Part shown: piece by piece, positions 15,525-25,158 of the stretch
Layout of the letters: each line of letters starts with the position of its first letter
How positions within the stretch are numbered: position 1 is the stretch's first letter
NCBI RefSeq assembly: GCF_030929615.1
Contig: NZ_JAVFVU010000049.1
Coordinates: 1-48,456, forward strand
Length of the DNA: 48,456 nucleotides
From: Dyadobacter sp. LHD-138
GTDB lineage: Bacteria > Bacteroidota > Bacteroidia > Cytophagales > Spirosomataceae
Reading direction: 5' to 3'
Made by a program: the position numbers and the translations under genes
Notes under the pieces: generated by a model
Databases searched by the model: none
The model's input: the letters and a program-made list of their open reading frames with translations, nothing else
What the model was told of the DNA's origin: nothing

Positions 15525-16958
15525 CTACCACAACCCGATAAGTTTCCACCATCCACCACCGATCAGAAACCAGACAGCCAAAAAGAGCACGCTTAAAAAG
15601 AAGCCGTGCTTCCACCAGTCTCGCATATCGACGTAAGTGCTTCCGAAAAAAATAGGTGCCGGACCATGACCGTAATGTGTGATCCCCCCCATCAGCGTGG
15701 GACATGCACCCAGAAAGATTGCAAGCATTGTCCCGGGAATCCCCGCGGAAATACCAACAGCCAGGAAAACCGGATACATCGCGGCCGCTTGCGCAGTAGC
15801 GCTCGCAAACATGTAATGACAATAACTATATACGAGGATTATCAGCGGAAAAGCCATTTGCCAAGACATCTGCCCCATTTGCTTCCCTACCAAATTCCCG
15901 AACCAACCTACAAAACCCAAAGAATTGAGGTAAGAACCCATCATTACCAGCGAAGAAAACCAGACGATCGTATCCCAGGCCCCTTTTTCAGCTTTCACAT
16001 CCTCCCAGGTTAGTACATTCGTAAGCAGTAATATACATAGCCCTATTAACGCCCCAGTGGTGGCATCGACCTGAACTGTGCTTCCGAAAATCCACAGAAT
16101 TAGCAGTGTAATAAATGTCGTGACCATAAGCCACTCCTGCTTTGTAACTGGGCCCATTTCTTTCAACTTCTCAGCCGCAATTTGAGGTACATCAGAGGTT
16201 TGGCGTAGCTCCGGCCCATAAAATTTGTAAAGATAAAGCGGGATTAAAAGAAAACAGACCAGCCCCGGAATCAAAGCCGCCCACGCCCAACTTCCCCAGC
16301 TTATCGTAATGCCTAGGTCTTTGGCAAACTTTTGCGCCATTGGATTACTTGCAGTTGCTGTCAGGAACATGGAAGAAGTAATCATATTAGCATTGTAACT
16401 GCTCAATGTGAGAAAGGCTCCAATCCTGCGGTGCGTCTCAGGTTTCTCGGGCACCGAACCCATATTGATCGCAATCGACTTCATGATCGGAAAAATCACC
16501 CCTCCGGCGCGGGCCGTGTTACTGGGGATCGCCGGGGCCAGCAGTAAATCAGCAATATTGAGCCCGTAAGCAAGCCCAAGTGGCCCTTTACCGAAAATAC
16601 GGATAAAGTTGTAAGCAAGCCGGGTACCAAGCCCTGTTTTGATAAAGCCTCTGGCAATAAAAAACGCGAGCCCAATAAGCCAGATCGTTGAGTTACCGAA
16701 ACCACTTAATGCATGGGCAATGGATTTGCCTGCATCACCCGGTGCGAGCACCTGCGTCGCAGCGCATAAGGTAATACCTAACATTGCCATCGTACCCATT
16801 GGCGCGGCTTTCATAATGATGCCGGCAACGGTCGAAATAAATATGGCCAGCAAATGCCAGGCGTTGGACTTCACACCTTCGGGTGCGGGAATAAACCAGA
16901 TCGAAAGACCGATGGCCAGGGTTATCAGCAAGGAGACGGGTTTAATTTCTTTCATCAT
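15525..16958 (-). CDS. DASS-family dicarboxylate/anion:sodium transporter (CitT/DIT1-like)
   Basis: The 477-residue integral membrane protein has about 11-13 helices. Both SNT-type signature hairpins are present: AIPSNTARAGGVIFP in the first half and, in the second, the FASATAQAAAMYPVFLAVG region and GGITHYGHGPAPIFFG. The first half also has FLTATASNPMAQ. Such carriers move C4-dicarboxylates, citrate, 2-oxoglutarate or tartrate across the inner membrane with Na+ or by antiport. With an SdhAB pair downstream, succinate, fumarate or malate is the best guess for the substrate (inference). Start is ATG at 16958 or 16955. It is 17 bp after the porin gene, which strongly suggests one operon. Confidence 0.88.
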   Translation of the reverse strand: MMKEIKPVSLLITLAIGLSIWFIPAPEGVKSNAWHLLAIFISTVAGIIMKAAPMGTMAMLGITLCAATQVLAPGDAGKSIAHALSGFGNSTIWLIGLAFFIARGFIKTGLGTRLAYNFIRIFGKGPLGLAYGLNIADLLLAPAIPSNTARAGGVIFPIMKSIAINMGSVPEKPETHRRIGAFLTLSSYNANMITSSMFLTATASNPMAQKFAKDLGITISWGSWAWAALIPGLVCFLLIPLYLYKFYGPELRQTSDVPQIAAEKLKEMGPVTKQEWLMVTTFITLLILWIFGSTVQVDATTGALIGLCILLLTNVLTWEDVKAEKGAWDTIVWFSSLVMMGSYLNSLGFVGWFGNLVGKQMGQMSWQMAFPLIILVYSYCHYMFASATAQAAAMYPVFLAVGISAGIPGTMLAIFLGACPTLMGGITHYGHGPAPIFFGSTYVDMRDWWKHGFFLSVLFLAVWFLIGGGWWKLIGLW

Positions 16959-16974
16959 AGAATATTTACAGGGT

Positions 16975-18156
16975 TTAAATCCTTATTTGTAACTGGACAT
17001 AAGCGAGCTGACGGGTGTAGGTCGTGGACAATGGAACATCCCTTTTATTCCAGTCCACGGATACCCCCAGTTGAATGGCGGCATAAAATTCATCAGCAAA
17101 AATGAGCGACACGTTTGGAATGAGCGTCTGATGGGGGTTACTTTCACGACGATAATGCTCGTCAAGATATTCGTAGCGCGCAGAGAACTCTATGGCCCTC
17201 ACCCTTGGCTTCTTGTACTCAAACCGCAACGTAGGAAAGAAGTAAAAACCCTCCATCCGGTACTGATCCAACCCGGGTTTACCCACAGAAGCGTCAGCAT
17301 TGTAGGCAGTGAAGTTGGAGCCGTTTTTGTATTCGGCCATTAAGAGCAATTTCCATTTTTTGGAAAGATCGATGCGTGTCGTGGCATCGCCACCCCAGCT
17401 AGATCCCTTTCCGCTTTCCCCTAAACTACCAAAGGCTCCATTCCCGGCCACAACCAGTTGTTTCAGCGGTTGGAATTCCAGCCGACCATAAAAATTCTTT
17501 TCATTGTTGTCATCGGTCAGCTGATTTTTATTATTACCATTGTAGGCGCCGGCAAAATATCGCAGCCTGTCATCCTTCGTCACACTTCCGAACACAGATA
17601 ATCCGATCTGAAAGCTCTGCCAGCCGTTACGGCCAAAAGCATAATACTGGTTGGAAAAATCAAGTGTGCGCACGATGTCTACCGGCAGAGCGTCCTCTAT
17701 CCCATAAAACGGACGAAACTGTCCCGCCTGCACATTGAAATGTTTATTTAAGGTATACTTAATATAAGCATTTTCAAGAACCTTTCCCGATGTATTGGTA
17801 TTATTAAAATCGGCAAAATTCACCAGCACATTGGCTGAAAAATGATCATTGATATTGGCTTTGAACATCACCCTGGCCCGTTTGACCATAAATGTGTTCG
17901 TAATGCCTTTTGTGCTACCGGGATCAAAATTTTTTCCGTTCACATCAACATCCTTATTCAGCGAAGCAACGTAGCGCGTTTGCAGTACGCCTGCAATTGA
18001 GAAAGAGCGTTTATATGAGGAAAAATTCTTACCGATACTATCGGGATTGGTCTGCGGATGTGCGGCTTGCAGCGAGGTTACATCGTGCTGCTGCGCATAG
18101 GTTCTTTCAGCAAAGATCAGAACAGTACAGATTAAAGCAGTAAAGGTTTTTAGCAT
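16975..18156 (-). CDS. OprO/OprP-type outer-membrane porin
   Basis: The 393-residue product has a signal peptide (MLKTFTALICTVLIFAERTYAQ). It then has a 16-strand-barrel pattern of the phosphate-selective porin family: FSIAGVLQTRYVASLN, FMVKRARVMFKANINDHFSA, KHFNVQAGQFRPFYGIEDAL, FQPLKQLVVAGNGAFGS and the final LAYVQLQIRI. Family members form anion-selective pores. Placed directly upstream of the DASS carrier, it likely supplies the same anion across the outer membrane (inference). It ends 17 bp before the transporter start and begins 40 bp after the acyltransferase stop. Confidence 0.85.
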   Translation of the reverse strand: MLKTFTALICTVLIFAERTYAQQHDVTSLQAAHPQTNPDSIGKNFSSYKRSFSIAGVLQTRYVASLNKDVDVNGKNFDPGSTKGITNTFMVKRARVMFKANINDHFSANVLVNFADFNNTNTSGKVLENAYIKYTLNKHFNVQAGQFRPFYGIEDALPVDIVRTLDFSNQYYAFGRNGWQSFQIGLSVFGSVTKDDRLRYFAGAYNGNNKNQLTDDNNEKNFYGRLEFQPLKQLVVAGNGAFGSLGESGKGSSWGGDATTRIDLSKKWKLLLMAEYKNGSNFTAYNADASVGKPGLDQYRMEGFYFFPTLRFEYKKPRVRAIEFSARYEYLDEHYRRESNPHQTLIPNVSLIFADEFYAAIQLGVSVDWNKRDVPLSTTYTRQLAYVQLQIRI

Positions 18157-18196
18157 AAGACTATTAGTGAGAGGCGACTAAGAAACAACGACAACC

Positions 18197-19081
18197 TTAT
18201 CGGGTGACAATTCCGACTTGTGGCTCCAACAATGGTTTCCATCTATTATGCGACCAGAGCCAGTGAGACGGAAATTTGCCGATATTTTCCTCAAGCATAT
18301 GGTAGTAAGTCTCGGTAATCTCCATCGGAGTGCAACCCTTGGCATTCTCTGTGACAACGTGAAAAGTGTAATCGTAATGAAACCGCGACTTTTTAACGCA
18401 TTCCAAAAACAACACCGTTGCACCTGACGACTCCGCAAGCCGTTCAGCACCGATTTGCACATGTGTAGGCCGATTCAAAAACTGTACAAAATGCTTGCCA
18501 CTGCCCGGAGCAGGCCGCTGATCCGCGATGACAACAACCATTGATGGCTCGCCTCTTGCTCGCAACGCAGCTAGTGCGCCCCGAAAAAAATATTTCTTCG
18601 GGATTAAATTCACTCCGAACATAGATCTCATTTTGAGAATGTAGCGGTCAATCACTTTACTCGAAAGGGGTGTATAAGCTGTGTATGTCCTGAACCCCTG
18701 GATCTTCGGAAGGTTAATAAGGTATTCCCAATTTCCGCAATGGGATGCCAGCGTTACTACATTTTTGCCTTGCTTATAAAATCCATCCAATAGCTCAATG
18801 TTGGTATAGTTGGCAAGTCTTTTTCTGGTACCGCCATCGACAACTATAAACAATAACTGTTCTATAACCAAATCGCCAAGGTGTCGATAATAATTCCGAG
18901 CATAGGCCGCTATTTCACTTTGACTTCTTTCCGGAAATGACTTCGATAAATTATCAATAATTACAGCATATCTGTATCGAAACATCCGATAAACAAACAG
19001 GTATACGACAAATGACAATCCCGAAGCAATACACAGCAAGAATCTGATAAAAAAGTTATGGGCAGTTACTTGTCGTTCCAT
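18197..19081 (-). CDS. Lysophospholipid/lipid A acyltransferase family protein (LpxL/HtrB-like)
   Basis: ATG at 19081 gives 294 residues; GTG at 19126 is in frame but unnecessary. An N-terminal membrane segment (FFIRFLLCIASGLSFVVYL) is followed by DNLSKSFPERSQSEI. Next is the catalytic HX4E-type box VTLASHCGNWE, and then PKKYFFRGALAALRA, VIADQRPAPGSG and FPSHWLWSHNRWKP. These are the four conserved blocks of late lipid A acyltransferases. In Bacteroidota such proteins can also acylate other lipids (for example ornithine or glycine lipids), so the product is not certain. It heads the leftward gene series with 40 bp before the porin. Confidence 0.88.
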   Translation of the reverse strand: MERQVTAHNFFIRFLLCIASGLSFVVYLFVYRMFRYRYAVIIDNLSKSFPERSQSEIAAYARNYYRHLGDLVIEQLLFIVVDGGTRKRLANYTNIELLDGFYKQGKNVVTLASHCGNWEYLINLPKIQGFRTYTAYTPLSSKVIDRYILKMRSMFGVNLIPKKYFFRGALAALRARGEPSMVVVIADQRPAPGSGKHFVQFLNRPTHVQIGAERLAESSGATVLFLECVKKSRFHYDYTFHVVTENAKGCTPMEITETYYHMLEENIGKFPSHWLWSHNRWKPLLEPQVGIVTR

Positions 19082-19169
19082 AATAACGTCACGATGTAGA
19101 GTTGATTGTAAGGATCCATATGCCACAATAGAGCTTTACCCTTAGATTTAGGGGGATAAACCTCTTTGG

Positions 19170-19802
19170 CTAAAAGGCGAACCAAGGATAAGGCTTCGTC
19201 GCAAATTCCAAAGCCCTGGGAAAATTGTCGCTTAATTTTCTTTTGAATTTGGGAGCTATAGACGGATTTCCCGGGTAGCCTTTGCCATTCCAGGCAAGCA
19301 GCCGGTCACTGCCGCCACTATAAACCACCAGGTTTTTCCATCCCATCGTCTTTTGGTCCAGGATTATGAAAGGAAAATCAGCTACGGTAAAATGGGTGAT
19401 CAACTCCCCTTCCTGCGATAAGAGCAAGGCCGTACAGCCTCCCGATCCGCACCAGTTCATACCCGTAAAACCAACCAAAAATTCGCTTTTCCCGTCATCA
19501 TTCAGGTCAGTCTCATAGTATACGAACCGCCGCGCTGATGAATCAGCATTCATAAGCTCTTTTTCCAGCACCTTTGGAAGCACTTTGCTTATCCGCATGG
19601 CAGTTTTGATATCCGCTGTCCCGGATACATAATCTCCTGCCGCGATCGTATCCGATGGATCCGGATCTGTCGGAGCGCTTATTTCGACACTGTCGGGCCT
19701 GGCTTTTTCAGAGATTTTTCCCTTTCCTGAATCATCGCTTTTTGTACAGCCGGAGACTCCGATAGCAATTACACCAAGAGACAAAAGAATTTTTCGTAGC
19801 AT
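19170..19802 (-). CDS. Lipoprotein of unknown function with calcium-like loop
   Basis: The 210-residue product has a lipoprotein signal (LGVIAIGVSGC, Cys19), then a Ser/Asp-rich linker and a folded domain. The latter contains YETDLNDDGKSEFLVGF, an FG-GAP/EF-hand-like Dx[DN]xDGxxE loop, and NWCGSGGCTALLLS, which may form a disulfide. Similar domains occur in secreted proteins whose function is unknown. It reads toward the acyltransferase gene with an 88-bp gap and may be separately transcribed. Confidence 0.7.
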   Translation of the reverse strand: MLRKILLSLGVIAIGVSGCTKSDDSGKGKISEKARPDSVEISAPTDPDPSDTIAAGDYVSGTADIKTAMRISKVLPKVLEKELMNADSSARRFVYYETDLNDDGKSEFLVGFTGMNWCGSGGCTALLLSQEGELITHFTVADFPFIILDQKTMGWKNLVVYSGGSDRLLAWNGKGYPGNPSIAPKFKRKLSDNFPRALEFATKPYPWFAF

Positions 19803-20068
19803 AGAAGTTCGTTTTCATGGTTGATAAATTCAAACGACAGGCTGCTCTCGGAGCAATCTGCATAAATTATATTTTCCCAATTTTTGTTTAACAAAATCAG
19901 TCAAAAGAAAACCTAACTTTTCCTATATCCCGCGCTTCCTTAATACCTCAATGTTACAAAATATTTCTACAATTTCAGTTTATGTTGGTAAAAAAAATGT
20001 CTAGTATTGCTAAAAGTCCCATGACAAACAATCAGATAATATTTTGGGTACAATAAATTGCACAATCA

Positions 20069-20512
20069 ATGGAAAATGCAAACGTGGCCACATTCCTCTT
20101 CTTTGTTTCTTTACTTGGAGGGGGTATCAAACGGGCGGCAGAAAATATGGAGGCAGATATACTTAGCATCAAATTACCGGACTCGGTCCTGATCGCACCT
20201 GCTGTAATCTCCAATACAACCATCCCGGCGTTTGTGAAGTATGATAAAATGAACATCAAGGCATTTGCACCTGATTTCGTGCTTACAACCGGCGCGAGGA
20301 TAAACCCAAAAACCGGTATTGCTCAGGATTTTCCCACACCAGTTACCTATACAGTACGATCAGAGGATGGTAATTGGCAGAAACAGTACCGGGTTAGCCT
20401 ATTGCAAAACACCGTGTCCGGCAACTTTGTCTTTGAAAACTGGACACGTACGTCCGAGGCAAACTACAAAACACCCTATGAAGTAGCACTAGGAAGGCAG
20501 CAGAACGTATGA
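20069..20512 (+). pseudogene. Truncated PCMD-type (putative carbohydrate metabolism domain) protein
   Basis: The frame starts without a normal lipoprotein signal, and NMEADILSIKLPDSVLI begins the Ig-like N-terminal domain typical of PCMD lipoproteins. It runs through TPVTYTVRSEDGNWQKQYRV and ends at FVFENWTRTSEANYKTPYE, exactly where the C-terminal PCMD beta-sandwich normally begins. The remaining about 150-200 residues are missing. Both ends therefore look damaged. The protein may be non-functional; if expressed from an upstream start I cannot see, only the Ig-like domain would be made. Confidence 0.6.
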
Positions 20513-20643
20513 GCATCCAGCAATTCCTCATTATTTTAAGCTACACAATCTTTTTGCAAACCTGCTTAGTCTATCACTTTTAAAGACTGGCATATTATTT
20601 GCAATCATGACTGAAACAAAAAATTCACATACTAAACTGGAAC

Positions 20644-21192
20644 ATGTTGATCAAATTCTACACACTATTATCCGTTGTTGTAATTTCTTACACAACAGCC
20701 TGCGCCCAGAAATCTCCGCCGCCGGACGGCTCCTGGCCTGTTCCTGACGTCCCAAATCTCTTATTCTACATTCAGCGCGACCCGGATATCAACACCGTCG
20801 TTTATACCTTAAATACGGATGATTCCGGAGCTATCAATCAGAAAGATCCCATCAAGATTTTCTGGATCAAATATACTGAAGGCGCAACGCATAAACCGCT
20901 GAATATCTTACAGAAAGACCTTGCATACGGGCTGTCTGTAAAACCCAAAGGGCACGAACAGTATGATGTCAAGGCGGTCGCCTATCCCAAAATGGCGATG
21001 CTGCTTCTAAAAGGAAAAGATAATAAATACCACATCAGTCTTTCACTAAACAACCGTCAGTGCGTGTTGAAACGGATCTTCATCCGCATTGTCGGGGGCA
21101 ATCACCTGCATCCTGATGTTGCGTACCTGGATTTCCATGGTACCGAACTCTATACCGGAAAGGTGGTTACAGAGCGGGTATTCCCGGATTAA
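20644..21192 (+). CDS. DUF4833 secreted protein
   Basis: The 182-residue product has a signal peptide (MLIKFYTLLSVVVISYTTAC, with AQ after it). A compact domain follows with LLFYIQRDPDINTVVYTLN, DPIKIFWIKYTEGATHKPLN, YPKMAMLLLKGKDNKYHI and VGGNHLHPDVAYLDFHG. These are the hallmarks of DUF4833. The His/Asp-rich end may bind metal, but the function is unknown. It starts a rightward series of five envelope genes: beta-barrel, S41 protease, M61 peptidase, periplasmic protein. It is separated from the next gene by 65 bp. Confidence 0.8.
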   Translation: MLIKFYTLLSVVVISYTTACAQKSPPPDGSWPVPDVPNLLFYIQRDPDINTVVYTLNTDDSGAINQKDPIKIFWIKYTEGATHKPLNILQKDLAYGLSVKPKGHEQYDVKAVAYPKMAMLLLKGKDNKYHISLSLNNRQCVLKRIFIRIVGGNHLHPDVAYLDFHGTELYTGKVVTERVFPD

Positions 21193-21257
21193 ATTTAGCA
21201 AGTCAACAATAAATCAATTCATTTCCATTTCAGGCAATTCAAATCCATCGTACACTT

Positions 21258-22193
21258 ATGCAACAACGTCGAAAACCAAATGCGTCAAAATGCGTGCTAC
21301 CGCCAGGCAAAGCCCTGAGCCCCGGAAAGAAACTCATGCGCGCCGCCCGGAGCACATTTGTAATTCTGTCAGCTTCACTGTTGACCGTCAACCCCAACCA
21401 TAGTCATGCCCAAAGTTCTGGCGACCCCTCCTATCTGGGTAATTCGAAATACATCGAAATCTCAGCCGGTACAGGACTTGGGCGTTTGAGGGATTTTGCC
21501 ACTTCCCCGCTTTTTTATGAAGGATCGGTAAGCCGGATCGCCGGATCATTATCCAGACTGGGACCGATGCGTGATATCTCCACCGGTATCGTCGTCACAA
21601 GAGGCACGCTAACCAGCGATTACAATGATCACAAAGCACAGGGCACGCTTACAACGTTTTCCGTGCATCACGCACGCCTATACCAGATATTCAAAAACGG
21701 ATCGGACAGGTGGAATTTCAAAGTGGGTGGAGAAGCCAATCTAACCGGAAATTTACGTATAAATCAGTCATTCAGGAATAGTGCTGTCGGCATCGAAGCA
21801 TTCCCTGTCGTCTTTGGTACTTTTAAAGTGACTAAAGATCTGAGCAGAACAACAGGCCGTCGCGGAAAAGAACCGATGAAAAAAAGCTTGTCATTCAAGC
21901 TCAACGCAAGCATTCTCAGTTCTTCATTTAGAAACGGATATTCGTACCTGGGTATCGGACAGGTAGTAGATAAAACAGGCATTGATGGCTTACTGGACGA
22001 TTATCGCTTCAAAGCATTCGGCGTTAACTCTCTGAGCACCAGTGTCGATTACACACTTTGGTTAAAAAACAAAAACGGATGGCGGTTCTCGTATGGCTGG
22101 GAGGCTTACAAGACCAGAAAAGATTACGCCGATTTCGAAATGGCTTCTCATACCCTTCGCGTCGCGCTGCTGTTCAACACAAAAAATAACTAA
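21258..22193 (+). CDS. Outer-membrane beta-barrel-like protein of unknown function
   Basis: The ATG at 21258 gives 311 residues, but an ATG at 21336 would put the signal peptide (MRAARSTFVILSASLLTV) at the N-terminus and may be the true start. The mature part has strand-like segments (YIEISAGTGLGRLRDF, GTLTTFSVHHARLYQIF, WNFKVGGEANLTGNLRI, LSFKLNASILSSSFRNGYSY) and ends in HTLRVALLFNTKNN. I do not recognise a named family. It ends 2 bp before the S41 protease gene, so the two are almost certainly cotranscribed and perhaps translationally coupled. Confidence 0.7.
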   Translation: MQQRRKPNASKCVLPPGKALSPGKKLMRAARSTFVILSASLLTVNPNHSHAQSSGDPSYLGNSKYIEISAGTGLGRLRDFATSPLFYEGSVSRIAGSLSRLGPMRDISTGIVVTRGTLTSDYNDHKAQGTLTTFSVHHARLYQIFKNGSDRWNFKVGGEANLTGNLRINQSFRNSAVGIEAFPVVFGTFKVTKDLSRTTGRRGKEPMKKSLSFKLNASILSSSFRNGYSYLGIGQVVDKTGIDGLLDDYRFKAFGVNSLSTSVDYTLWLKNKNGWRFSYGWEAYKTRKDYADFEMASHTLRVALLFNTKNN

Positions 22194-22195
22194 CC

Positions 22196-23203
22196 ATGAA
22201 AAGAAATACTTTTTTACTGACCATACTAAGCATTTTCCTATTGTCCGGGTGCGAGTCCATTTTTTTCGAAGAAGAAAAGGAATCCAAAGACCCTATGAAA
22301 AACTTCGAATACCTTTGGAATCAATGTAATGAAAAATATGCCTATTTCGAGCTCAAGGGCATCGACTGGGATAAAGTTAAGACCCAGTACTCCGCAAAAA
22401 TCTACCAGGGTATGTCTGACGACTCGCTTTTCAAGGTGTTGGGTGGGATGCTTAATGAACTTCGGGATGACCATACCAATCTGGTTTCCAATTTTAATAT
22501 CTCGGATTACAAAGTCTTTCGGGATGGAAAAGATAATTTCGACTGGCGCTTTGTGCAGGACAATTATCTTCCGAGAGATTACTATATCTCGGGACCATTT
22601 TCACATGATTTTATCGCAAATGGCCAGATCGGTTATGTGCGGTTTCCTGCATTTACCGGAACGGTTGACAAGAAAAACCTTGATTTCGTCCTTAATCGCT
22701 ACAAGGACACCAAAGGTCTGATTTTGGATCTCCGGGAAAATGGCGGCGGCGCTGTAACGGACGTATTTGAGCTGCTGAGCCGATTTATTGACAAAAAAAC
22801 ACTGGTGTATTACGTGCGTGTAAAAAACGGACCAGGCCGGAACGACTTTTCCGAACCACAGCCCGCTTATGTTGAACCATATGACGGAGTAAGATATACC
22901 AAAAAGATCGCGGTTCTGATCGATCGCGGCACCTATAGCGCGGCATCGTTCACCTCGCTGGCGACCAAGGCGCTGGACAACGTCGTGCTGATTGGCGACA
23001 CGACCGGCGGAGGATTAGGCTTACCCAATGGCGGCCAGCTTCCCAATGGCTGGACTTACCGTTTTTCAATTTCCCAGGCATTGACCCTTGACAAAAGTAA
23101 CGCTTTTGAAGCTGGAGTTCCTGCCGATATTCCGGCCACATTCGATTGGAATAACAAAACAAAAGACGGAATTATCGAGCGCGCCATTCAGGAATTGCTG
23201 TAA
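22196..23203 (+). CDS. S41-family peptidase lipoprotein
   Basis: The 335-residue protein has a lipoprotein signal (LLTILSIFLLSGC, Cys19). An N-terminal helical cap contains FEYLWNQCNEKYAYFELKGI, and the S41 (tail-specific/tricorn) core follows. Key parts are GYVRFPAFTG, TKGLILDLRENGGGAV and IAVLIDRGTYSAASFTSL with nucleophile Ser248, and VVLIGDTTGGGLGLPNGGQ. No PDZ domain is visible. These proteases cut unfolded or C-terminal parts of envelope proteins. The YFELKGIDWD motif is typical of the Bacteroidota subgroup. It is 2 bp after the beta-barrel gene and 65 bp before the M61 peptidase. Confidence 0.9.
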   Translation: MKRNTFLLTILSIFLLSGCESIFFEEEKESKDPMKNFEYLWNQCNEKYAYFELKGIDWDKVKTQYSAKIYQGMSDDSLFKVLGGMLNELRDDHTNLVSNFNISDYKVFRDGKDNFDWRFVQDNYLPRDYYISGPFSHDFIANGQIGYVRFPAFTGTVDKKNLDFVLNRYKDTKGLILDLRENGGGAVTDVFELLSRFIDKKTLVYYVRVKNGPGRNDFSEPQPAYVEPYDGVRYTKKIAVLIDRGTYSAASFTSLATKALDNVVLIGDTTGGGLGLPNGGQLPNGWTYRFSISQALTLDKSNAFEAGVPADIPATFDWNNKTKDGIIERAIQELL

Positions 23204-23268
23204 TTTGGACTTTGCCGGCTGGAAGTTTACCATCTCAGCCGGTAAAGCATCTTTATTTAATTTACATT

Positions 23269-25131
23269 ATGAAGTTTTCATCATTTTTCCCACCTCTTAT
23301 CGCACTTGGTCTCTGCGCATGTTCTTCAACTAAATACCCGGGGGGCACTCCCAGGGACGCCGTACAGGTTTCCATCGATCTTGTGAACGTCGATGCGGAT
23401 CGCGTCCGCGTAAAAGTGGTGCCACCCCGTCAAAAATCGGGATCAATGGCCTATCACTTCCCCAAGATCATCCCTGGCACTTATGCCATTGCTGATTATG
23501 GCAGATATGTCCATGATATAAAGGCGTTTAAGAAAGATGGGAGCGAAATAAAGTTAAGCCGAACCGACTCAAATACGGTTGTCATCGAAAATGCAACACA
23601 GCTTGCGTATCTCACCTATCTTGTTAACGACACCTTCGACACAGAGGAATCCGGCGATCCTTTTTCAGAAAAAAGCAAAACGATATTTTCTCCCGCAGGC
23701 ACTAACATCGATGCAGGAAAATATTTTTTGCTAAACATGGCCGGGTTTGTAGGCTATTTCACCGATCAGCTTGAAAAACCCTACCGTATCAGCATTTCCC
23801 ACCCGGAGAATCTTTACGGTACAACCGCAATGGTTGACCAGGACAATAATACAAAAAACGATATTTTCGAACTAAGTCGATACCCGGAAGTGGTAGACCA
23901 CCCCGTCATGTACGCCCCGGCTGACACTTCTGCATTCTGGGTCAACGACATGCAGGTATTGCTTGGTGTATACTCGAAGCGCGGAAAAACGCATGCAAGC
24001 GACTTGCGCCCCGACCTGGAAAAGATGATGAGTGCTCAGAAAAAATTCCTGGGACCTATTAATGATACCAAAAAGTATGCAGTGCTTTCCTATATCTCGT
24101 CAGGAACCGACGACGACGCCAAGGGCATCGGCGCATTAGAACACAATACCTCTACCTCCGCTGTTTTCCGCGAACCGATGAAAAGTAAAGACCTGATCCA
24201 CGTGATCAGTCACGAGTTTTTTCATACGATCACACCCCTGAAAGTCCATTCGAAAGAAATTCAGTATTTCGATTTCAATAGTCCCAAAATGAGCCAGCAT
24301 TTGTGGTTTTATGAAGGAGTGACCGAATATTTTTCGAATCTCTTTCAAGTCAACCAAGGGCTGATCACAGACAACGCCTTTTATGACCTGATGGTCAGAA
24401 AAATTGAAAATTCACACAATTACAACGATAAGCTTTCATTTACTGAAATGAGCCGCAATATTCTCGATCCGAAAATGAAGGCCCAATATCCCAATGTGTA
24501 TGAAAAAGGTGCGCTCATCGCCATGTGCCTTGACGTTGTGATCCGGGAACAAACGCAAGGACAACGCGGCCTGCTGTGGCTCATGGGGGAACTTTCGAAA
24601 AAATACGGAGCAGACAAGCCCTTTGATGATGCCGAGCTGATCCCTATCATCACGCAAATTGCAGGTAAAGAGGCCGGTATATTTCTGGAAACATATGTTC
24701 GGAATGATCAGCGCATTACTTACGCGGACTTTCTTGCCAAAGTAGGCCTTAAAAAGCAGGTCGTCCCGTTCCCGGAGCCCATAGTTTTTGTGAGCCAGGA
24801 TGTTGCGTACATTAAAACCGACTCTACCAACACGCTGATACTCGCATCCGTTCCTGACCAAGCGAACCTGTTTTACCAGAACCTGGGCATCCAGGACAAT
24901 GATATTTTTTTGGAAATCAACGGAATACCAGTGGATCCAAAGGATCCAAATTCGATCATTTATCTTGGCTATGATCTTGACGAAGGCAGTCCAATAACTG
25001 TGAAGGTGAAGCGTACGGGACAGGATATGGAACTGAAGGGAACTGTCAAGCTGAACTATGAAGATGCGGACAGTTTCCGTTTCGCAGATCAAAGCAAAAA
25101 AAATCTTAATGAAGCCTGGCTTAAAAAATAA
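23269..25131 (+). CDS. M61-family metallopeptidase (glycyl aminopeptidase-like) with PDZ domain
   Basis: ATG at 23269 gives 620 residues with a lipoprotein-type signal (MKFSSFFPPLIALGLCAC). The N-terminal M61 beta-domain has YHFPKIIPGTYAIADYGRYV. The catalytic domain has HVISHEFFHTITPLKVHS, an HExxH zinc site (His315, Glu316, His319), and LWFYEGVTEYFSNL supplies the third ligand (Glu349 likely). A C-terminal PDZ follows (NLGIQDNDIFLEINGIPVDP). M61 enzymes prefer N-terminal Gly or Ala peptides. The gene belongs to the envelope-protease series and is 27 bp before the next gene. Confidence 0.92.
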   Translation: MKFSSFFPPLIALGLCACSSTKYPGGTPRDAVQVSIDLVNVDADRVRVKVVPPRQKSGSMAYHFPKIIPGTYAIADYGRYVHDIKAFKKDGSEIKLSRTDSNTVVIENATQLAYLTYLVNDTFDTEESGDPFSEKSKTIFSPAGTNIDAGKYFLLNMAGFVGYFTDQLEKPYRISISHPENLYGTTAMVDQDNNTKNDIFELSRYPEVVDHPVMYAPADTSAFWVNDMQVLLGVYSKRGKTHASDLRPDLEKMMSAQKKFLGPINDTKKYAVLSYISSGTDDDAKGIGALEHNTSTSAVFREPMKSKDLIHVISHEFFHTITPLKVHSKEIQYFDFNSPKMSQHLWFYEGVTEYFSNLFQVNQGLITDNAFYDLMVRKIENSHNYNDKLSFTEMSRNILDPKMKAQYPNVYEKGALIAMCLDVVIREQTQGQRGLLWLMGELSKKYGADKPFDDAELIPIITQIAGKEAGIFLETYVRNDQRITYADFLAKVGLKKQVVPFPEPIVFVSQDVAYIKTDSTNTLILASVPDQANLFYQNLGIQDNDIFLEINGIPVDPKDPNSIIYLGYDLDEGSPITVKVKRTGQDMELKGTVKLNYEDADSFRFADQSKKNLNEAWLKK

Positions 25132-25158
25132 ACAGCAACATTTTAACCTGTTAAACCA

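Noticed and set aside
15781..15790. GCGGCCGC-containing GC-rich block in the transporter gene, similar to the micro-insertions
   Set aside because: It encodes part of the conserved FASATAQAAAMYP motif in frame, so it is native coding sequence.
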